Made by a program: the position numbers and the translations under genes
Notes under the pieces: model-generated
Told to the model about the DNA's origin: nothing
Databases searched by the model: none
The model's input: only the letters and a program-made list of their open reading frames with translations
From: Phormidium tanganyikae FI6-MK23
Lineage (GTDB): Bacteria; Cyanobacteriota; Cyanobacteriia; Leptolyngbyales; Leptolyngbyaceae
Reading direction: 5' to 3'
Length of the DNA stretch: 64,000 bases
NCBI GenBank assembly: GCA_019359175.1
Contig: JAHHHU010000002.1
Span: forward strand, 1-64,000
Part shown: positions 17,664-27,408 of the stretch, piece after piece
How positions within the stretch are numbered: position 1 is the stretch's first letter
How the letters are laid out: every line of letters starts with the position of its first letter

Positions 17664-18935
17664 TCAAGACCCCAGCAAAAACTCATTCACAACGCTCCAA
17701 GCACTATCCTGAGAGACTTTTTTCCTGGCAGTAATATAATCTGCTAGATAATAAGCATCTCTCGCAATTCCCGAAAATCGTCCTGAACCCCAAGTGTAAA
17801 GCCACGGTAAGCCGAGAAAGTACAGTCCCCAAACTTGCGTAACGCCGCGTTCGTGTCCTGGATACCCTTTTCCATCGAACACTGGAACTTCGACCCAGCG
17901 AAAATCGGATTGATAGCCCGTACACCAGATAATGGCTTCAATGTTCTGACAGTCCAGCGATCGCAGTTCTTCCGCAGGTTCCCAAATTGGACGATAGGGC
18001 GGTTCGATCGGCGCTTCGATTTGATGTTTTTCGATGAAAGTATCAATCGTTTTCTTAATGCTTTCTGCAACGGCATCCGCGTGATCTAAGTTCTGCTTGA
18101 GATTGTTCTCAAACTCGATCGTGGTTCCAGAAACTGTTTTCAGTCTGCCGTAAAGGTGCATTCCTTCTAGTGCGAAGTGGCGTAAGTCGATTTCTCGTCC
18201 ACCATCTCGACCTGTAACGTAGTGATTCGCTTTGTTTCTGACCGTTTCTTTTTGGGGATGATCGTTGATCGATAAATCGTAATAGCCCATCTGATCTAAC
18301 CAGTCCACCACGTCCTTACCGCGATAGCGTCTGGGAGATCGGGGCGCACTTCCGACCGATAAATACACCGTTTTTCCGGCTAAATGAAGATCTTCTGCAA
18401 TCTGACAGCCTGATTGACCTGTTCCCACTACTAACACCCGATCAGGCAAAGATTGCGGAGTTTTATAATCAGAGGCGTGTAGCTGTTGAATCGTGTCAGG
18501 AAATCGCCCAGAGACTCTTGGAGTCCTAGGAGAATGATAGCTTCCCGCAGCAATCACCACTTGATCCGCTGTGTAGTTGCCGATCGAGGTGATGAGTTCA
18601 AAGCGATCGTCATTGTTTTGCCGAACTTTCAGAACTTCTACACCTTCACAAATCGGTGGATCAAACGATGCGGCATAGCTTTTGATGTAATCGACGATCG
18701 CATTTTTTTCCATGAATCCGTGCGGCTCATCGCCTTTGTAGGGATAGCCTGGAAGCTGACACTGCCAGTTTGGAGTCACGAGACAAAATGTGTCCCAGCG
18801 TTTGGTGTGCCATGCGTGAGCGATCGCATTTTTCTCAAAGATGATGTGATCAATCCCTTTTTCTTTGAGACAGTAGCTCATCGATAAGCCTGACTGACCG
18901 CCGCCGACGATAATGACTGGATAGTGAGTTTGCAT
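17664..18935 (-). CDS. MSMEG_0569-family flavin-dependent oxidoreductase (Nit1C)
   Basis: First gene of the Nit1C cluster. The 423-residue protein resembles flavin monooxygenases. It has two Rossmann dinucleotide motifs, VIIVGGGQSG at about 7-16 for FAD and VLVVGTGQSG near 168-178 for NAD(P)H, plus the FMO-like RWDTFCLVTPNWQCQLPG and IIWCTGYQSDFRW near the C-terminal half. It probably oxidises a substrate with NAD(P)H and oxygen. In Nit1C it may form or process a nitrile-bearing adduct, but the substrate is unknown. It starts at the ATG at 18935 downstream of an NtcA-type promoter and ends 165 bp before the MSMEG_0572 gene. Confidence 0.93.
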   Translation of the reverse strand: MQTHYPVIIVGGGQSGLSMSYCLKEKGIDHIIFEKNAIAHAWHTKRWDTFCLVTPNWQCQLPGYPYKGDEPHGFMEKNAIVDYIKSYAASFDPPICEGVEVLKVRQNNDDRFELITSIGNYTADQVVIAAGSYHSPRTPRVSGRFPDTIQQLHASDYKTPQSLPDRVLVVGTGQSGCQIAEDLHLAGKTVYLSVGSAPRSPRRYRGKDVVDWLDQMGYYDLSINDHPQKETVRNKANHYVTGRDGGREIDLRHFALEGMHLYGRLKTVSGTTIEFENNLKQNLDHADAVAESIKKTIDTFIEKHQIEAPIEPPYRPIWEPAEELRSLDCQNIEAIIWCTGYQSDFRWVEVPVFDGKGYPGHERGVTQVWGLYFLGLPWLYTWGSGRFSGIARDAYYLADYITARKKVSQDSAWSVVNEFLLGS

Positions 18936-18959
18936 AGGAAGCTGGGTACTGATGATTGC

Positions 18960-19042
18960 AGCGTAAGGGGTGAGAGTGGTAATTTTTTGTAATATTAAAT
19001 ACTAAGCATATTAATCTATCAGTAGTGTTAGGGGACACGATC
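18960..19042 (-). promoter_or_regulatory. Nit1C promoter: palindromic box + NtcA site + -10
   Basis: On the minus strand the elements are a 20-bp box (19023-19042, plus-strand TAGTGTTAGGGGACACGATC), 20 nt, GTAN8TAC (18989-19002), 23 nt, and TACGCT (18960-18965) as TAN3T. The transcription start is then about 18953 and the untranslated leader about 18 nt. Spacings are identical to those at 17528-17610, which makes chance unlikely. The box differs from that copy at two of 20 positions. Confidence 0.82.
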
Positions 19043-19073
19043 GAGCGTGAGTTTTTCCTATCTTTATCAGTAG

Positions 19074-20162
19074 CTAAATCCAACCCTGCACGATCGCTTG
19101 ATAAATCGCTTGGTATCGCGTTCGTGCCTTCAGCTTGCTGATCACATTATTCAAATGAAACTTGACGGTGCTTTCGCTAATAATCAATTGATCGGCAATA
19201 TCTCGATCGCGAAATCCTTGAGTCAAAAGTGTCAAAATCTCAGTTTCGCGCTCAGAGAGCATAGAGGATGAAAACGTTTGATCAAAAGGCACTTTTAGCA
19301 AAATTTGGATTGCTTTTTGATCGGGGCTGGGTTGGAGTTGAAACGCCTTTGGAAAAATACGATCGCAGATCCGTTTGAGTTCCCGCATCAAATCAGGATC
19401 TTGACTTGGGGAGACGATCGCATCAAGCGCAACCGAATCCTCACCGTAAACCAACCTTCCATAAGTACAGTTAATCTGTGCTAAAACTTCAGCAACTTTT
19501 AAAAATCCATATACGGTTGAAGGTGAAAGCCGTTTTTCGGTTCCAACTAAAGTAAATCGTGTCTGACTCAACACACTGACAAGCTGATCAGATAACATCA
19601 ATTCGCTAAATCGCGGCGATTGAGTGAAGGATTGTTTTTGCTGATACTTGATCGTAGTATCCAATGAAATTGTGACGATCGCACATAGAGTCTGCAACAC
19701 TTCGAGAAAGGCAGGCTCTAAAGGATGACAGCTAAACATTGCTAACACACCCAAAACGCGATCGTTCGCAATTAAGGGATATCCCGCAAATCCACAAATA
19801 TTGTTCTCGATCGCCCAGTCTCGATCGCCTACCCACGATTCAGCAGGCAGATTATTGCTCAAGAACGACACCCGGTTTAGCGCAATTTTTCCGACTTTAT
19901 ACGCCCCGATCGGCACCCGCCCAAACCGTCCATCCGTGCGCGTCGATAACCCCGAAGATGCCACCAGTTTCAGCGTCGTTTGATCGGGTTCTAGGAGCCA
20001 CAATCGCGCCATCGCACCCGCAAACTTCTCCACCAAACCAGAAGTCACCGATCGCGCAATCTCTTCCGGCATAAGACAGCCCGAAAAGCCCTGAGCGATC
20101 TCATTGACCTGATGGAGATTGAACAAAATTCGAGTCGAATCAGCGTTTATCGCCTCAGTCAT
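19074..20162 (-). CDS. GAF domain - LuxR-type transcriptional regulator
   Basis: A 362-residue one-component regulator. Residues about 10-175 look like a GAF sensor (ARLWLLEPDQTTLKLVASSGL, then LIANDRVLGVLAMFS), a central region of unknown function follows, and residues 302-362 form a LuxR/GerE helix-turn-helix: LSERETEILTLLTQG, RDIADQLIISESTVKFHL. No phospho-receiver domain is present, so a small molecule or cofactor bound by GAF is the likely signal. A Shine-Dalgarno GAGG precedes the ATG. It is divergent from the thioredoxin gene and lies immediately upstream of the Nit1C cluster, on the same strand, which makes it the best candidate for a protein binding the 20-bp boxes. That link is inference. 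Confidence 0.9.
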   Translation of the reverse strand: MTEAINADSTRILFNLHQVNEIAQGFSGCLMPEEIARSVTSGLVEKFAGAMARLWLLEPDQTTLKLVASSGLSTRTDGRFGRVPIGAYKVGKIALNRVSFLSNNLPAESWVGDRDWAIENNICGFAGYPLIANDRVLGVLAMFSCHPLEPAFLEVLQTLCAIVTISLDTTIKYQQKQSFTQSPRFSELMLSDQLVSVLSQTRFTLVGTEKRLSPSTVYGFLKVAEVLAQINCTYGRLVYGEDSVALDAIVSPSQDPDLMRELKRICDRIFPKAFQLQPSPDQKAIQILLKVPFDQTFSSSMLSERETEILTLLTQGFRDRDIADQLIISESTVKFHLNNVISKLKARTRYQAIYQAIVQGWI

Positions 20163-20300
20163 CAGAACCTCGATCGAATGTGCAACCGCACCCTAAACCG
20201 TATCGTGATTTCCGCATCGAAAAAGACGTTTTGAAAACCATTTTGTCAAGCATTAACAATTCTCTATCTGACTGATTGAGACGATTTTCCATTCACGCGC

Positions 20301-20320
20301 TAGTGTTGAAGAACACGATA
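20301..20320. promoter_or_regulatory. Third copy of the 20-bp palindromic box
   Basis: TAGTGTTGAAGAACACGATA, with perfect arms GTGTT/AACAC around GAAG. It matches the two Nit1C boxes at 15 of 20 positions, including the flanking TA and ACGAT. It is 17 bp before the thioredoxin ATG and 139 bp upstream of the GAF-LuxR start. No GTAN8TAC is near it. Its closeness to the thioredoxin start would fit a repressor or an overlap with the -10 region. Confidence 0.7.
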
Positions 20321-20337
20321 TGGGAGACTCAATAGAA

Positions 20338-20655
20338 ATGGCAACGAAACAGCAGTTTAACAGCTTTGAAGAACTACTCTCTGGCTCGGAAACGCCAATC
20401 CTGGTAGACTTTTATGCAACTTGGTGTGGCCCTTGCCAAATGATGTCGGGCTTTCTCGATCTTGCAAAAGAAAGCTTGCAAGATAAGATGAAAATTGTAA
20501 AGATCGATGTGGATAAATATCCCGAAATTGCAAGTCAATACGGCATCACGGCATTACCAACGTTAGTGGTGTTCAAACAAGCGCAACCCGTCGATAAAAT
20601 CGAAGGTGTGATTCGCCCGCAGCAATTGATCGATCGCGTTACGCCGTTTCTCTAA
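20338..20655 (+). CDS. Thioredoxin
   Basis: A 105-residue cytosolic thioredoxin that reduces protein disulfides. The active site is W29-C30-G-P-C33 (FYATWCGPCQMM), followed by KIDVDKYPEIASQYGITALPTLVVF with the conserved cis-Pro. The ATG at 20338 (MATKQQFNSF) is preferred; an in-frame ATG at 20320 overlaps the end of the 20-bp box and would add six residues. It is divergent from the GAF-LuxR gene and overlaps the convergent tamB by four bases. The shared box suggests it is co-regulated with Nit1C, perhaps to keep cluster enzymes such as the Cys nitrilase reduced. Confidence 0.95.
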   Translation: MATKQQFNSFEELLSGSETPILVDFYATWCGPCQMMSGFLDLAKESLQDKMKIVKIDVDKYPEIASQYGITALPTLVVFKQAQPVDKIEGVIRPQQLIDRVTPFL

Positions 20656-23600
20656 AACCTGAATTCGTATTCCAGTACGCCTTGACTATCACCGGATAGA
20701 TTGGTTGAGCCACGAAACAGTAAGCTATCGCTAAATCGATAGCGCACCCCAAACTGAGTGGGTTGATCCGCCGTTAGCACTCGCAGCACTGATGCAGAAA
20801 GGTTGCGAGTGATATCAACCCCGACTTCTGCGGCAAGTCCAAGCGTCGATCCGCGCTGCTGACCTCGATCGAGTAAAGTCGGAAACAGGCGAAAGTCACT
20901 CAGCCCGACCGCATTTCCAATAAAGCCTTGAATGTTCGTCAGTAGCGCCGATCCCGCTAGGTTCGCGATTCCCAAGGTACTATCGCCTCGTCCTAATGTA
21001 TTGACAAACCCACCGCCGATCAGTGACACAATCTCGGTGCGACTGCGGCTTGGACTGCTTGTGAGTTCTAAGTTTTGAAACAACTGACTTGCGACTCCTG
21101 TTGCTTTTGCTTGAATCCGCACCGTTCGCAATGATCCTAGATTAGCAATTGATGGTGCAGAGATGGAATTATCAGCAAACTCTGCGGTTCCAGTGGCGGC
21201 GATCCGGCTGCCCGTAACTTCTGGCACAGAAGCAATGAGGCGAACATCCAACACCGGATCAAGCCCTCGATCGCGTTCAAATATCGCAGTTTGCGGATAG
21301 CCTCTTTCTAGAACAAACTGCGTCGTAAACAAGTTCACCTGTCCGCTTCTAAGGCGAATGGTTCCTTCAGGTCGAAGCGCATCTAGTCCACCATTGACAG
21401 TTAAAGTTCCCGATGCGAGGAAGTTAATCAACGGAGCGCGAACAATCTGGACTCGATCGCCTAACACTAGCTTCAAGTTATTAAGAGTGGCGCTAGGTTG
21501 GGAATTTTGTCGATTGCTACCCGGTGTAGAGGGGCTTGTAGTGCTTTCCGTTGCTTCTGTATCAGGTAATTGAATCTGTCCGTCTGCAAGTTGCACCTGT
21601 CCACCAATTTCGGGCGCAAATGCAGTTCCTAGGATAGTGATGTTTCCGGTTACGCCCCCTTGATACAACCCTTTGCGATTGATTGCTAAACGATCGAGTG
21701 TGATTTGTAGTGGATTGTTCGGATCGGCATCTGCTGCAACGAGAATCGGTAACGTTCCTTTGGCGATCACTTGTCCACGGTTGAACTGCCCTTGTAGGCT
21801 CTCGATCGACAAACGATCGCGGTTAAATAAGATTGATCCGGTGATTCCGGTGAGGGGCGATTGGAGTGCAGTGGATTCGATCGTGGCATCAGAAAGCGCG
21901 ATCGAGCCTGTCACTTCTGGGCGCAGTAATGTTCCTGCAACATTTAGCTTCACTGCGCCTTGTCCACCCCGCCAAGCGAGTTGCGGCACAAACGCATTGA
22001 TCACCGATAGCCCTTCGTTTTTGACATCAAGATTCAGGCTAATTTCGCTGCTGTCAGGACGAACACTATCGGGCAGGAGTTGGTAGGGAAAGCTGCCGTC
22101 AATCCGAATCGGTTCATTGGTTGAAAGTGCAATGTTACTACCGAAGCTGAGACGCGAATTGTTGTAGGTGAAGTTGCCTGTCGCAGATTCGACTTCTTTT
22201 CCGTTCAAAAAGCCATCTGCAACTTGAACTTGTCCTACGGCGGAAGGATTGGTGCGAGTGCCGCTAATGGTGACGGTCGTATTGAGTTTGCCATCTATGC
22301 CGAGCGGGAGCGGGTAAAAGCGATCGATTTCTGCGATCGGTAAGTTTTGCGCGGTTAACTGTCCGAATTGAGTTTCGCCGCCGAACTGTCCGGTTAGATC
22401 AATGCGAGAGTCACCGGATTGAATTCTCAACGGTTCGAGCGAAACAACGCCATTGTTTAAGCTACCGAGTGCGATCACTTGTTCGGCAGTTAAAACGCGA
22501 TTGTTGACTGGCTGAAGTTCGCCGTTGACTAATCGAATTTGGGATTGATAAGGACGATACTCGACATTTTGCGCCCGTAGATCGAAGTTCGCCTGAACAC
22601 CTTGATCAACCGAAGCACTCACTGTAATATCACCGCCAAAGTTACCTCGAATATCAGCCGTCTGAGGAATTCGATTGTTTGCGATCGCTTGATTGGTCTG
22701 TCTCAGCAATGCGTTAATTTCAGCAAATCGCCGCAGTTGATCAATCAAAGGAGCCTGCGGATTACCCACTGCAATCGGGTTGAGATCGGCAGCGCTGTTA
22801 TACGCTGGAGGTTGTGCGCCACGGGCAAAGTCTTGAATGTCGAAAAACTGCAAGCCGCCGAGAATGTCCTCGATTCTGCCTTGCGCGATCGCGATTTTGC
22901 CGTTGAATTTCGGCTGCGATCGCAAATCCACATTTCCGGTTAGGGTGTACTTGCTCTGTCCCTTTGATAGAACGGTGTCACTAAATTCAAAGACATTGTT
23001 GCGATTGACAAAGCCTGTGGTTGCAACATCGGCGCGGAATGAGCCGACTCGCAAATTTTGAACGGTCGCATTGCCATCAATGACGCGCAATCGATCGAGA
23101 TCAATGTTTAGGTTCCCCGCCAGTGTGCCACCGATGCCGCCGTATTGAGAGACATCTACACCCGGAAGCACAAAACCCTCGATCGGGAACTGTTGCACTG
23201 CGACTTGGAAAATGTTGCCTCTAGTCTGTCCGATTAAGGTCGCTTGATCGCGTTGAACGTTCAGCGATCGAGGTCTAAAGTTCGGATCAAGATTTAATGC
23301 AATTCGATCCTGAACCCCTGCAACTCTGAGATCAAAGCCTTGAGCCGGAAGCAGGTTTAATGTTCCATTCAGAACCGGATCAAAGGTAATACCGTTTAGT
23401 GATAATTTTCGAACGGTAACATTGCTGACCACTCTTGGACGATCGGGCGTTCCGGTAACGCGCCCAATCAAATCGACCGCACCGGATAGCTGAGTCACAG
23501 GCGGACGCGGAATTGGTAGATTTGCGAGCGCATATCCCGTCGCTTGGACAGCTAAATCTAATCCTGTAATTTGTGGCGTTCCGCTTAGGTCTGCCAAGAT

Positions 23601-25661
23601 CACCCCATTTGCTCGAAACCCTTGAGCCGTTGCTTGTGGAATATTGAGCCGCTGACCATCCCAGTTAATCTGAGCAACTAAGGGCTGATCGATTAGCGAA
23701 ATTCCTTGAGACAATCGCACCTGTCCATCTGCTCGAATCGCCTCCGGTCGCAGTGCATTCAACGCCCCTGCGAGTCTGACATTGCCGCTGAGATCTCCGC
23801 GCAGTTGTGGAGAAAATTGATTCAAGGCAATTCCAGCGATTTGTGTATCAGCCTGCCAACGACCCGCGATCGCATTAAAGTTAGCGTTGACAAAACTATT
23901 GCCGTTCGTGAGTCGCGCTTGTCCTCGTGCTTGTATATTTTCCGGTTGTACCGAACTTAATGATCCGGCTAACTCAGCATTCCCGTTAATCAGTCCTTGA
24001 ACTTGTGGAGAAAATCGGCTTGCCTGCACATTAGAAGCCTGAACGGTTCCTTGCCAGCGTCCATTGAGCGTTCGTCCTTGAGCCGCAACGGTTCCGCCTG
24101 CGACTTGAAACACTGCGTTTCTCAGAACCGTATTTCCGCCCGAAACAACGACCTCGCCTGTGCCTGGATAAGTTGCTTCTGGCGCTTGGAACTGCGCGAT
24201 CGTTTGCACTTGATCCAATTGTCCAACAATTTGCCCCCGCGCATTTACCCGCCCGACTGTGATCGGTAGCGTTCCATTGTTGTAGAGTCGTGCGATCGCA
24301 TCTCCCGGAAGATTTTGCGCTTGATAGTTAATTGCGATCGACTGTGGCGCGTTTAAGTCTAGATTTCCACTTGCAGCGACTTGTCCGCCCACTTCAGGCG
24401 TAGCGCGAATGTTTGATAAAGCTAAGTTGAGTGTTTTAGTATTGAGCCGAAAATCGGAGCTTGCTTGAGTCAGATTAATGCGATCGACTCGCGCAGTTTT
24501 AGTGTTCCGAACGCTGCCGCTAACGATCGGGCTTTCTGCTGCCCCTGTTACTTTGATGTTTGCGGTCGCTTCTCCGGTTGTCTCAAATGGAAGATCTACG
24601 TTGAACGTATCAAAGAAGTCCTTCACGCTGACTGCTCTCACGTTTGCAGCAACATTAAAGCCTTTCTCAGTATCAATCGTTCCGTCTGCCGTAAATGGTA
24701 TCTTTCCGAGTTGCGAAGATGCTTTATCTAATGTGATTAAAGTGTCATCAATTTGCAGATTTCCTGCTGACTTTGCGAATGATTGAGGGAGCTGCGGGAT
24801 CTGAACCGTGACATCTTTGAAGTTTGCGGTTCCTTTGACGATCGCACGTTGATCCGGTCTTAGCTGAACATTAACGTTTCCATTCGTTCGCCCTTGAGTG
24901 AGATTGATTGGGAATTTAACTAATCGATCGATTTCCACGGCTGAAAGTTCTCTTCCTCGAATGTTGAGATTAGAATTCAAGCCGTTGTTAACGATCGTTT
25001 CTCCTTTGATATCGACTCCGCCTTGTTTCGTCGATTCGCCATTGAGATCGTAAGCAATCCGCCGACCATTATCAAAGAAGTTTGTAGCGCCTGTAACTTG
25101 GCGAAATGTGACCGGAATCCGCTTCTGTTCTGGTTTTGGGAACGCATCGAGTTCAAGATTGCCGTCTTTGAATCGAATCTGCTGAAGCTCAGTTTGGATC
25201 AGTCCTTGTTGTTCTTGTGCTTTGATTTGCGTTTTTACCCAGACCCCATCTTTTTCCTGATCCAGATACACATCGGGCTGAATCAGCGTGATATCTAGAT
25301 TTAGCTTGCGAGTTAGCAACAATTGCAACAAGTTAAACCCAATCTCGACTCCTTCGACTGAAGCTCGATCGCGATCATTTGGAGTCGCAGGAATCGAACT
25401 TTTGCCAAACCGCAACCCGCTAAGCGAAAAGCCCTCAACTTGTCCCAAATCCACGGGACGATCGAGCAATTCACTCAAATTCCGCTCCAATAGCGGCGCG
25501 AGATCTTGCTGTACGAATTTTGACCCGTACCAAAGCCCACCCCCGATCCCCAAGGCGCTGAGAACTGCGATCGGAATTCCGGCGCGACTAAGCAGTGTTA
25601 GCCACAAGCGACGGCGGGTAGGCGTTTCAGGGCGATTGTTGGGATCGGGGGATTGAGTCAT
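20652..25661 (-). CDS. tamB: TamB-family translocation/assembly or lipid-transport protein
   Basis: A 1669-residue TamB (DUF490) homologue, typical in length for cyanobacteria. Residues about 27-48 form a single N-terminal transmembrane anchor (AGIPIAVLSALGIGGGLW); the rest is a periplasmic beta-rich rod made of many repeated segments such as the alternating RGQARLTNG/ADGQVRLSQG blocks near 550-700. The C-terminal TamB domain (last 350 residues) ends in a strand with terminal aromatic, LEYEFRF, as expected for contact with an Omp85 partner. TamB-type proteins form bridge-like grooves that move lipids or help outer-membrane protein assembly. The gene converges on the thioredoxin gene with a four-base overlap. 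No tamA partner lies in the window. Confidence 0.93.
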   Translation of the reverse strand: MTQSPDPNNRPETPTRRRLWLTLLSRAGIPIAVLSALGIGGGLWYGSKFVQQDLAPLLERNLSELLDRPVDLGQVEGFSLSGLRFGKSSIPATPNDRDRASVEGVEIGFNLLQLLLTRKLNLDITLIQPDVYLDQEKDGVWVKTQIKAQEQQGLIQTELQQIRFKDGNLELDAFPKPEQKRIPVTFRQVTGATNFFDNGRRIAYDLNGESTKQGGVDIKGETIVNNGLNSNLNIRGRELSAVEIDRLVKFPINLTQGRTNGNVNVQLRPDQRAIVKGTANFKDVTVQIPQLPQSFAKSAGNLQIDDTLITLDKASSQLGKIPFTADGTIDTEKGFNVAANVRAVSVKDFFDTFNVDLPFETTGEATANIKVTGAAESPIVSGSVRNTKTARVDRINLTQASSDFRLNTKTLNLALSNIRATPEVGGQVAASGNLDLNAPQSIAINYQAQNLPGDAIARLYNNGTLPITVGRVNARGQIVGQLDQVQTIAQFQAPEATYPGTGEVVVSGGNTVLRNAVFQVAGGTVAAQGRTLNGRWQGTVQASNVQASRFSPQVQGLINGNAELAGSLSSVQPENIQARGQARLTNGNSFVNANFNAIAGRWQADTQIAGIALNQFSPQLRGDLSGNVRLAGALNALRPEAIRADGQVRLSQGISLIDQPLVAQINWDGQRLNIPQATAQGFRANGVILADLSGTPQITGLDLAVQATGYALANLPIPRPPVTQLSGAVDLIGRVTGTPDRPRVVSNVTVRKLSLNGITFDPVLNGTLNLLPAQGFDLRVAGVQDRIALNLDPNFRPRSLNVQRDQATLIGQTRGNIFQVAVQQFPIEGFVLPGVDVSQYGGIGGTLAGNLNIDLDRLRVIDGNATVQNLRVGSFRADVATTGFVNRNNVFEFSDTVLSKGQSKYTLTGNVDLRSQPKFNGKIAIAQGRIEDILGGLQFFDIQDFARGAQPPAYNSAADLNPIAVGNPQAPLIDQLRRFAEINALLRQTNQAIANNRIPQTADIRGNFGGDITVSASVDQGVQANFDLRAQNVEYRPYQSQIRLVNGELQPVNNRVLTAEQVIALGSLNNGVVSLEPLRIQSGDSRIDLTGQFGGETQFGQLTAQNLPIAEIDRFYPLPLGIDGKLNTTVTISGTRTNPSAVGQVQVADGFLNGKEVESATGNFTYNNSRLSFGSNIALSTNEPIRIDGSFPYQLLPDSVRPDSSEISLNLDVKNEGLSVINAFVPQLAWRGGQGAVKLNVAGTLLRPEVTGSIALSDATIESTALQSPLTGITGSILFNRDRLSIESLQGQFNRGQVIAKGTLPILVAADADPNNPLQITLDRLAINRKGLYQGGVTGNITILGTAFAPEIGGQVQLADGQIQLPDTEATESTTSPSTPGSNRQNSQPSATLNNLKLVLGDRVQIVRAPLINFLASGTLTVNGGLDALRPEGTIRLRSGQVNLFTTQFVLERGYPQTAIFERDRGLDPVLDVRLIASVPEVTGSRIAATGTAEFADNSISAPSIANLGSLRTVRIQAKATGVASQLFQNLELTSSPSRSRTEIVSLIGGGFVNTLGRGDSTLGIANLAGSALLTNIQGFIGNAVGLSDFRLFPTLLDRGQQRGSTLGLAAEVGVDITRNLSASVLRVLTADQPTQFGVRYRFSDSLLFRGSTNLSGDSQGVLEYEFRF

Positions 25662-25771
25662 CGGCTTGAATACAGATAGAAAGCCAATCTATAGTTACCA
25701 CACCCGTGAAACTCTAGTGCAAAGAATTTGACAGAATCACACTGCAAATCGTGTCTATGCAAGCGCAAAAA

Positions 25772-27280
25772 CTATTCTTCCGTTTCCGCTTTTTCAGGTT
25801 TTAACAGCGGGAATGCGATCACATCGCGAATACTTGCCGCATCGGTCAACACCATCACCAAGCGATCGATTCCGATCCCCAGCCCCCCAGTCGGCGGCAT
25901 TCCATACTCCAAAGCCGTGAGAAAGTCTTCATCCACACCCTGCGCTTCGAGATCTCCGGCTGCTTTTCGGGCCGCTTGCGCTTCTAATCGATCGCGTTGA
26001 TCTAATGGATCAGTTAACTCCGAGAAGCTATTTGCGGTTTCTCGTCCGACGATAAAGAGTTCAAATCGTTCGACCAGTCCAGGCTTCGATCGATGCGGTT
26101 TCGCCAACGGTGAAATTTCTACCGGATAATCAAGAACGAATGTCGGTTGCATCAAAGTCGTCTCGACGGTTTGTTCAAATGCTTCGTTGAGCAATTTACC
26201 GATCGAAGGACAAGCTTCAATGTCTCGAAGTCCTGCCGTTTTCGCCGTTTCTTTCGCTGCGTCTAAATCAGTGAACTGAGCAAAATCAAGTCCAGTTTTT
26301 TCCTGTACAATCTCGTGCATCGTCACCCGTCGCCAAGGTGGGGTGAGATCGACTTCTTCGCCTTGGTAAGTGAGTTTGAGCGTTCCGAGTACCTTCTGCG
26401 CCACGGTTGTAATGATCGACTCAGTGAGATTCATCATGTCGTGATAGTCGGCGTAGGCTTGGTAAACCTCGATCGATGTAAACTCCGGATTATGCCGCGT
26501 CGAAACGCCTTCGTTTCTAAAAATCCGACCGAGTTCAAACACTTTCTCAAATCCACCGACGATTAGCCGCTTCAGATGCAATTCGGTTGCGATCCGCAGA
26601 TAAAGCTGCATATCCATCGTGTTGTGATACGTGACAAACGGACGTGCATCCGCTCCACCTGCTTCACTCGTTAACACAGGCGTTTCAATTTCAATAAATC
26701 CCTGTTCATCTAGATAACGCCGAATTCCTGCCGTAATCAGTGCCCGCTTGCGAAACGTATCGCGCACTTCAGGATTCACAATCAAATCGACATATCGCTG
26801 CCGATAGCGCTTTGCCACATCGGTTAAACCATGCCACTTATCTGGTAAGGGCAACAATGATTTCGTCAACATCTCATAATCTTTCACGTACACCGATAAT
26901 TCGCCTTTCTCGGTGCGTTTAATCATGCCGTGTACGCCGAGAAAATCGCCTGCATCGGTCAACTGTTTGAGATGATTGAATGCCTCCGGATCATTGGGCA
27001 TATGTTCCTGAATTCGGCTCTTTTCTAGATAAAGCTGAATTGTTCCTGTTTCATCTTGTAGGGTGAAAAACGCTAACTTTCCGAACACCCGACGCGCCAT
27101 GATTCTGCCTGCGATCGCAACCTCGATCGAATCTTCTTCCCCGCTCGGCAACTCCGCGAATTTCTCCTGCAATTCAGTCGCAGTATGGGTCGATTCCCAC
27201 CGATACGCATACGGATTGATCCCCAACTGCTTGAGTTGGTCAACTTTTTCGATTCGAGTTTGGCGAAGTTCGTCTGACAT
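25772..27280 (-). CDS. lysS: Lysyl-tRNA synthetase (class II)
   Basis: A 502-residue class IIb synthetase that attaches lysine to tRNA-Lys in the cytosol. It has the N-terminal OB fold ([32 protein letters not shown]), motif 2 ([26 protein letters not shown]) and motif 3 ([26 protein letters not shown]). The length and the ATG at 27280 ([12 protein letters not shown]) agree with the family. It is a single gene, divergent from cysE across 128 bp. Confidence 0.97.
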   Translation of the reverse strand: MSDELRQTRIEKVDQLKQLGINPYAYRWESTHTATELQEKFAELPSGEEDSIEVAIAGRIMARRVFGKLAFFTLQDETGTIQLYLEKSRIQEHMPNDPEAFNHLKQLTDAGDFLGVHGMIKRTEKGELSVYVKDYEMLTKSLLPLPDKWHGLTDVAKRYRQRYVDLIVNPEVRDTFRKRALITAGIRRYLDEQGFIEIETPVLTSEAGGADARPFVTYHNTMDMQLYLRIATELHLKRLIVGGFEKVFELGRIFRNEGVSTRHNPEFTSIEVYQAYADYHDMMNLTESIITTVAQKVLGTLKLTYQGEEVDLTPPWRRVTMHEIVQEKTGLDFAQFTDLDAAKETAKTAGLRDIEACPSIGKLLNEAFEQTVETTLMQPTFVLDYPVEISPLAKPHRSKPGLVERFELFIVGRETANSFSELTDPLDQRDRLEAQAARKAAGDLEAQGVDEDFLTALEYGMPPTGGLGIGIDRLVMVLTDAASIRDVIAFPLLKPEKAETEE

Positions 27281-27408
27281 GAGTAGCGCGTGAGAGATTG
27301 CAGGTTCTAATTATAGGAGGTTTGCTGAAATTGCAGTGCGGATGACCTCGATTCACTTGACACGCTAAGATAAGCTTTGGTCTTATCGCGCCACATAGGG
27401 ATGCCATT

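Noticed and set aside
20163-20300. NtcA site upstream of the GAF-LuxR or thioredoxin gene
   Set aside because: No GTAN8TAC is found in this interval, unlike the two Nit1C promoters.
21358-25656. Several 80-140 codon plus-strand frames opposite tamB
   Set aside because: They are antisense shadows of a long GC-biased gene with no motif or start signal.
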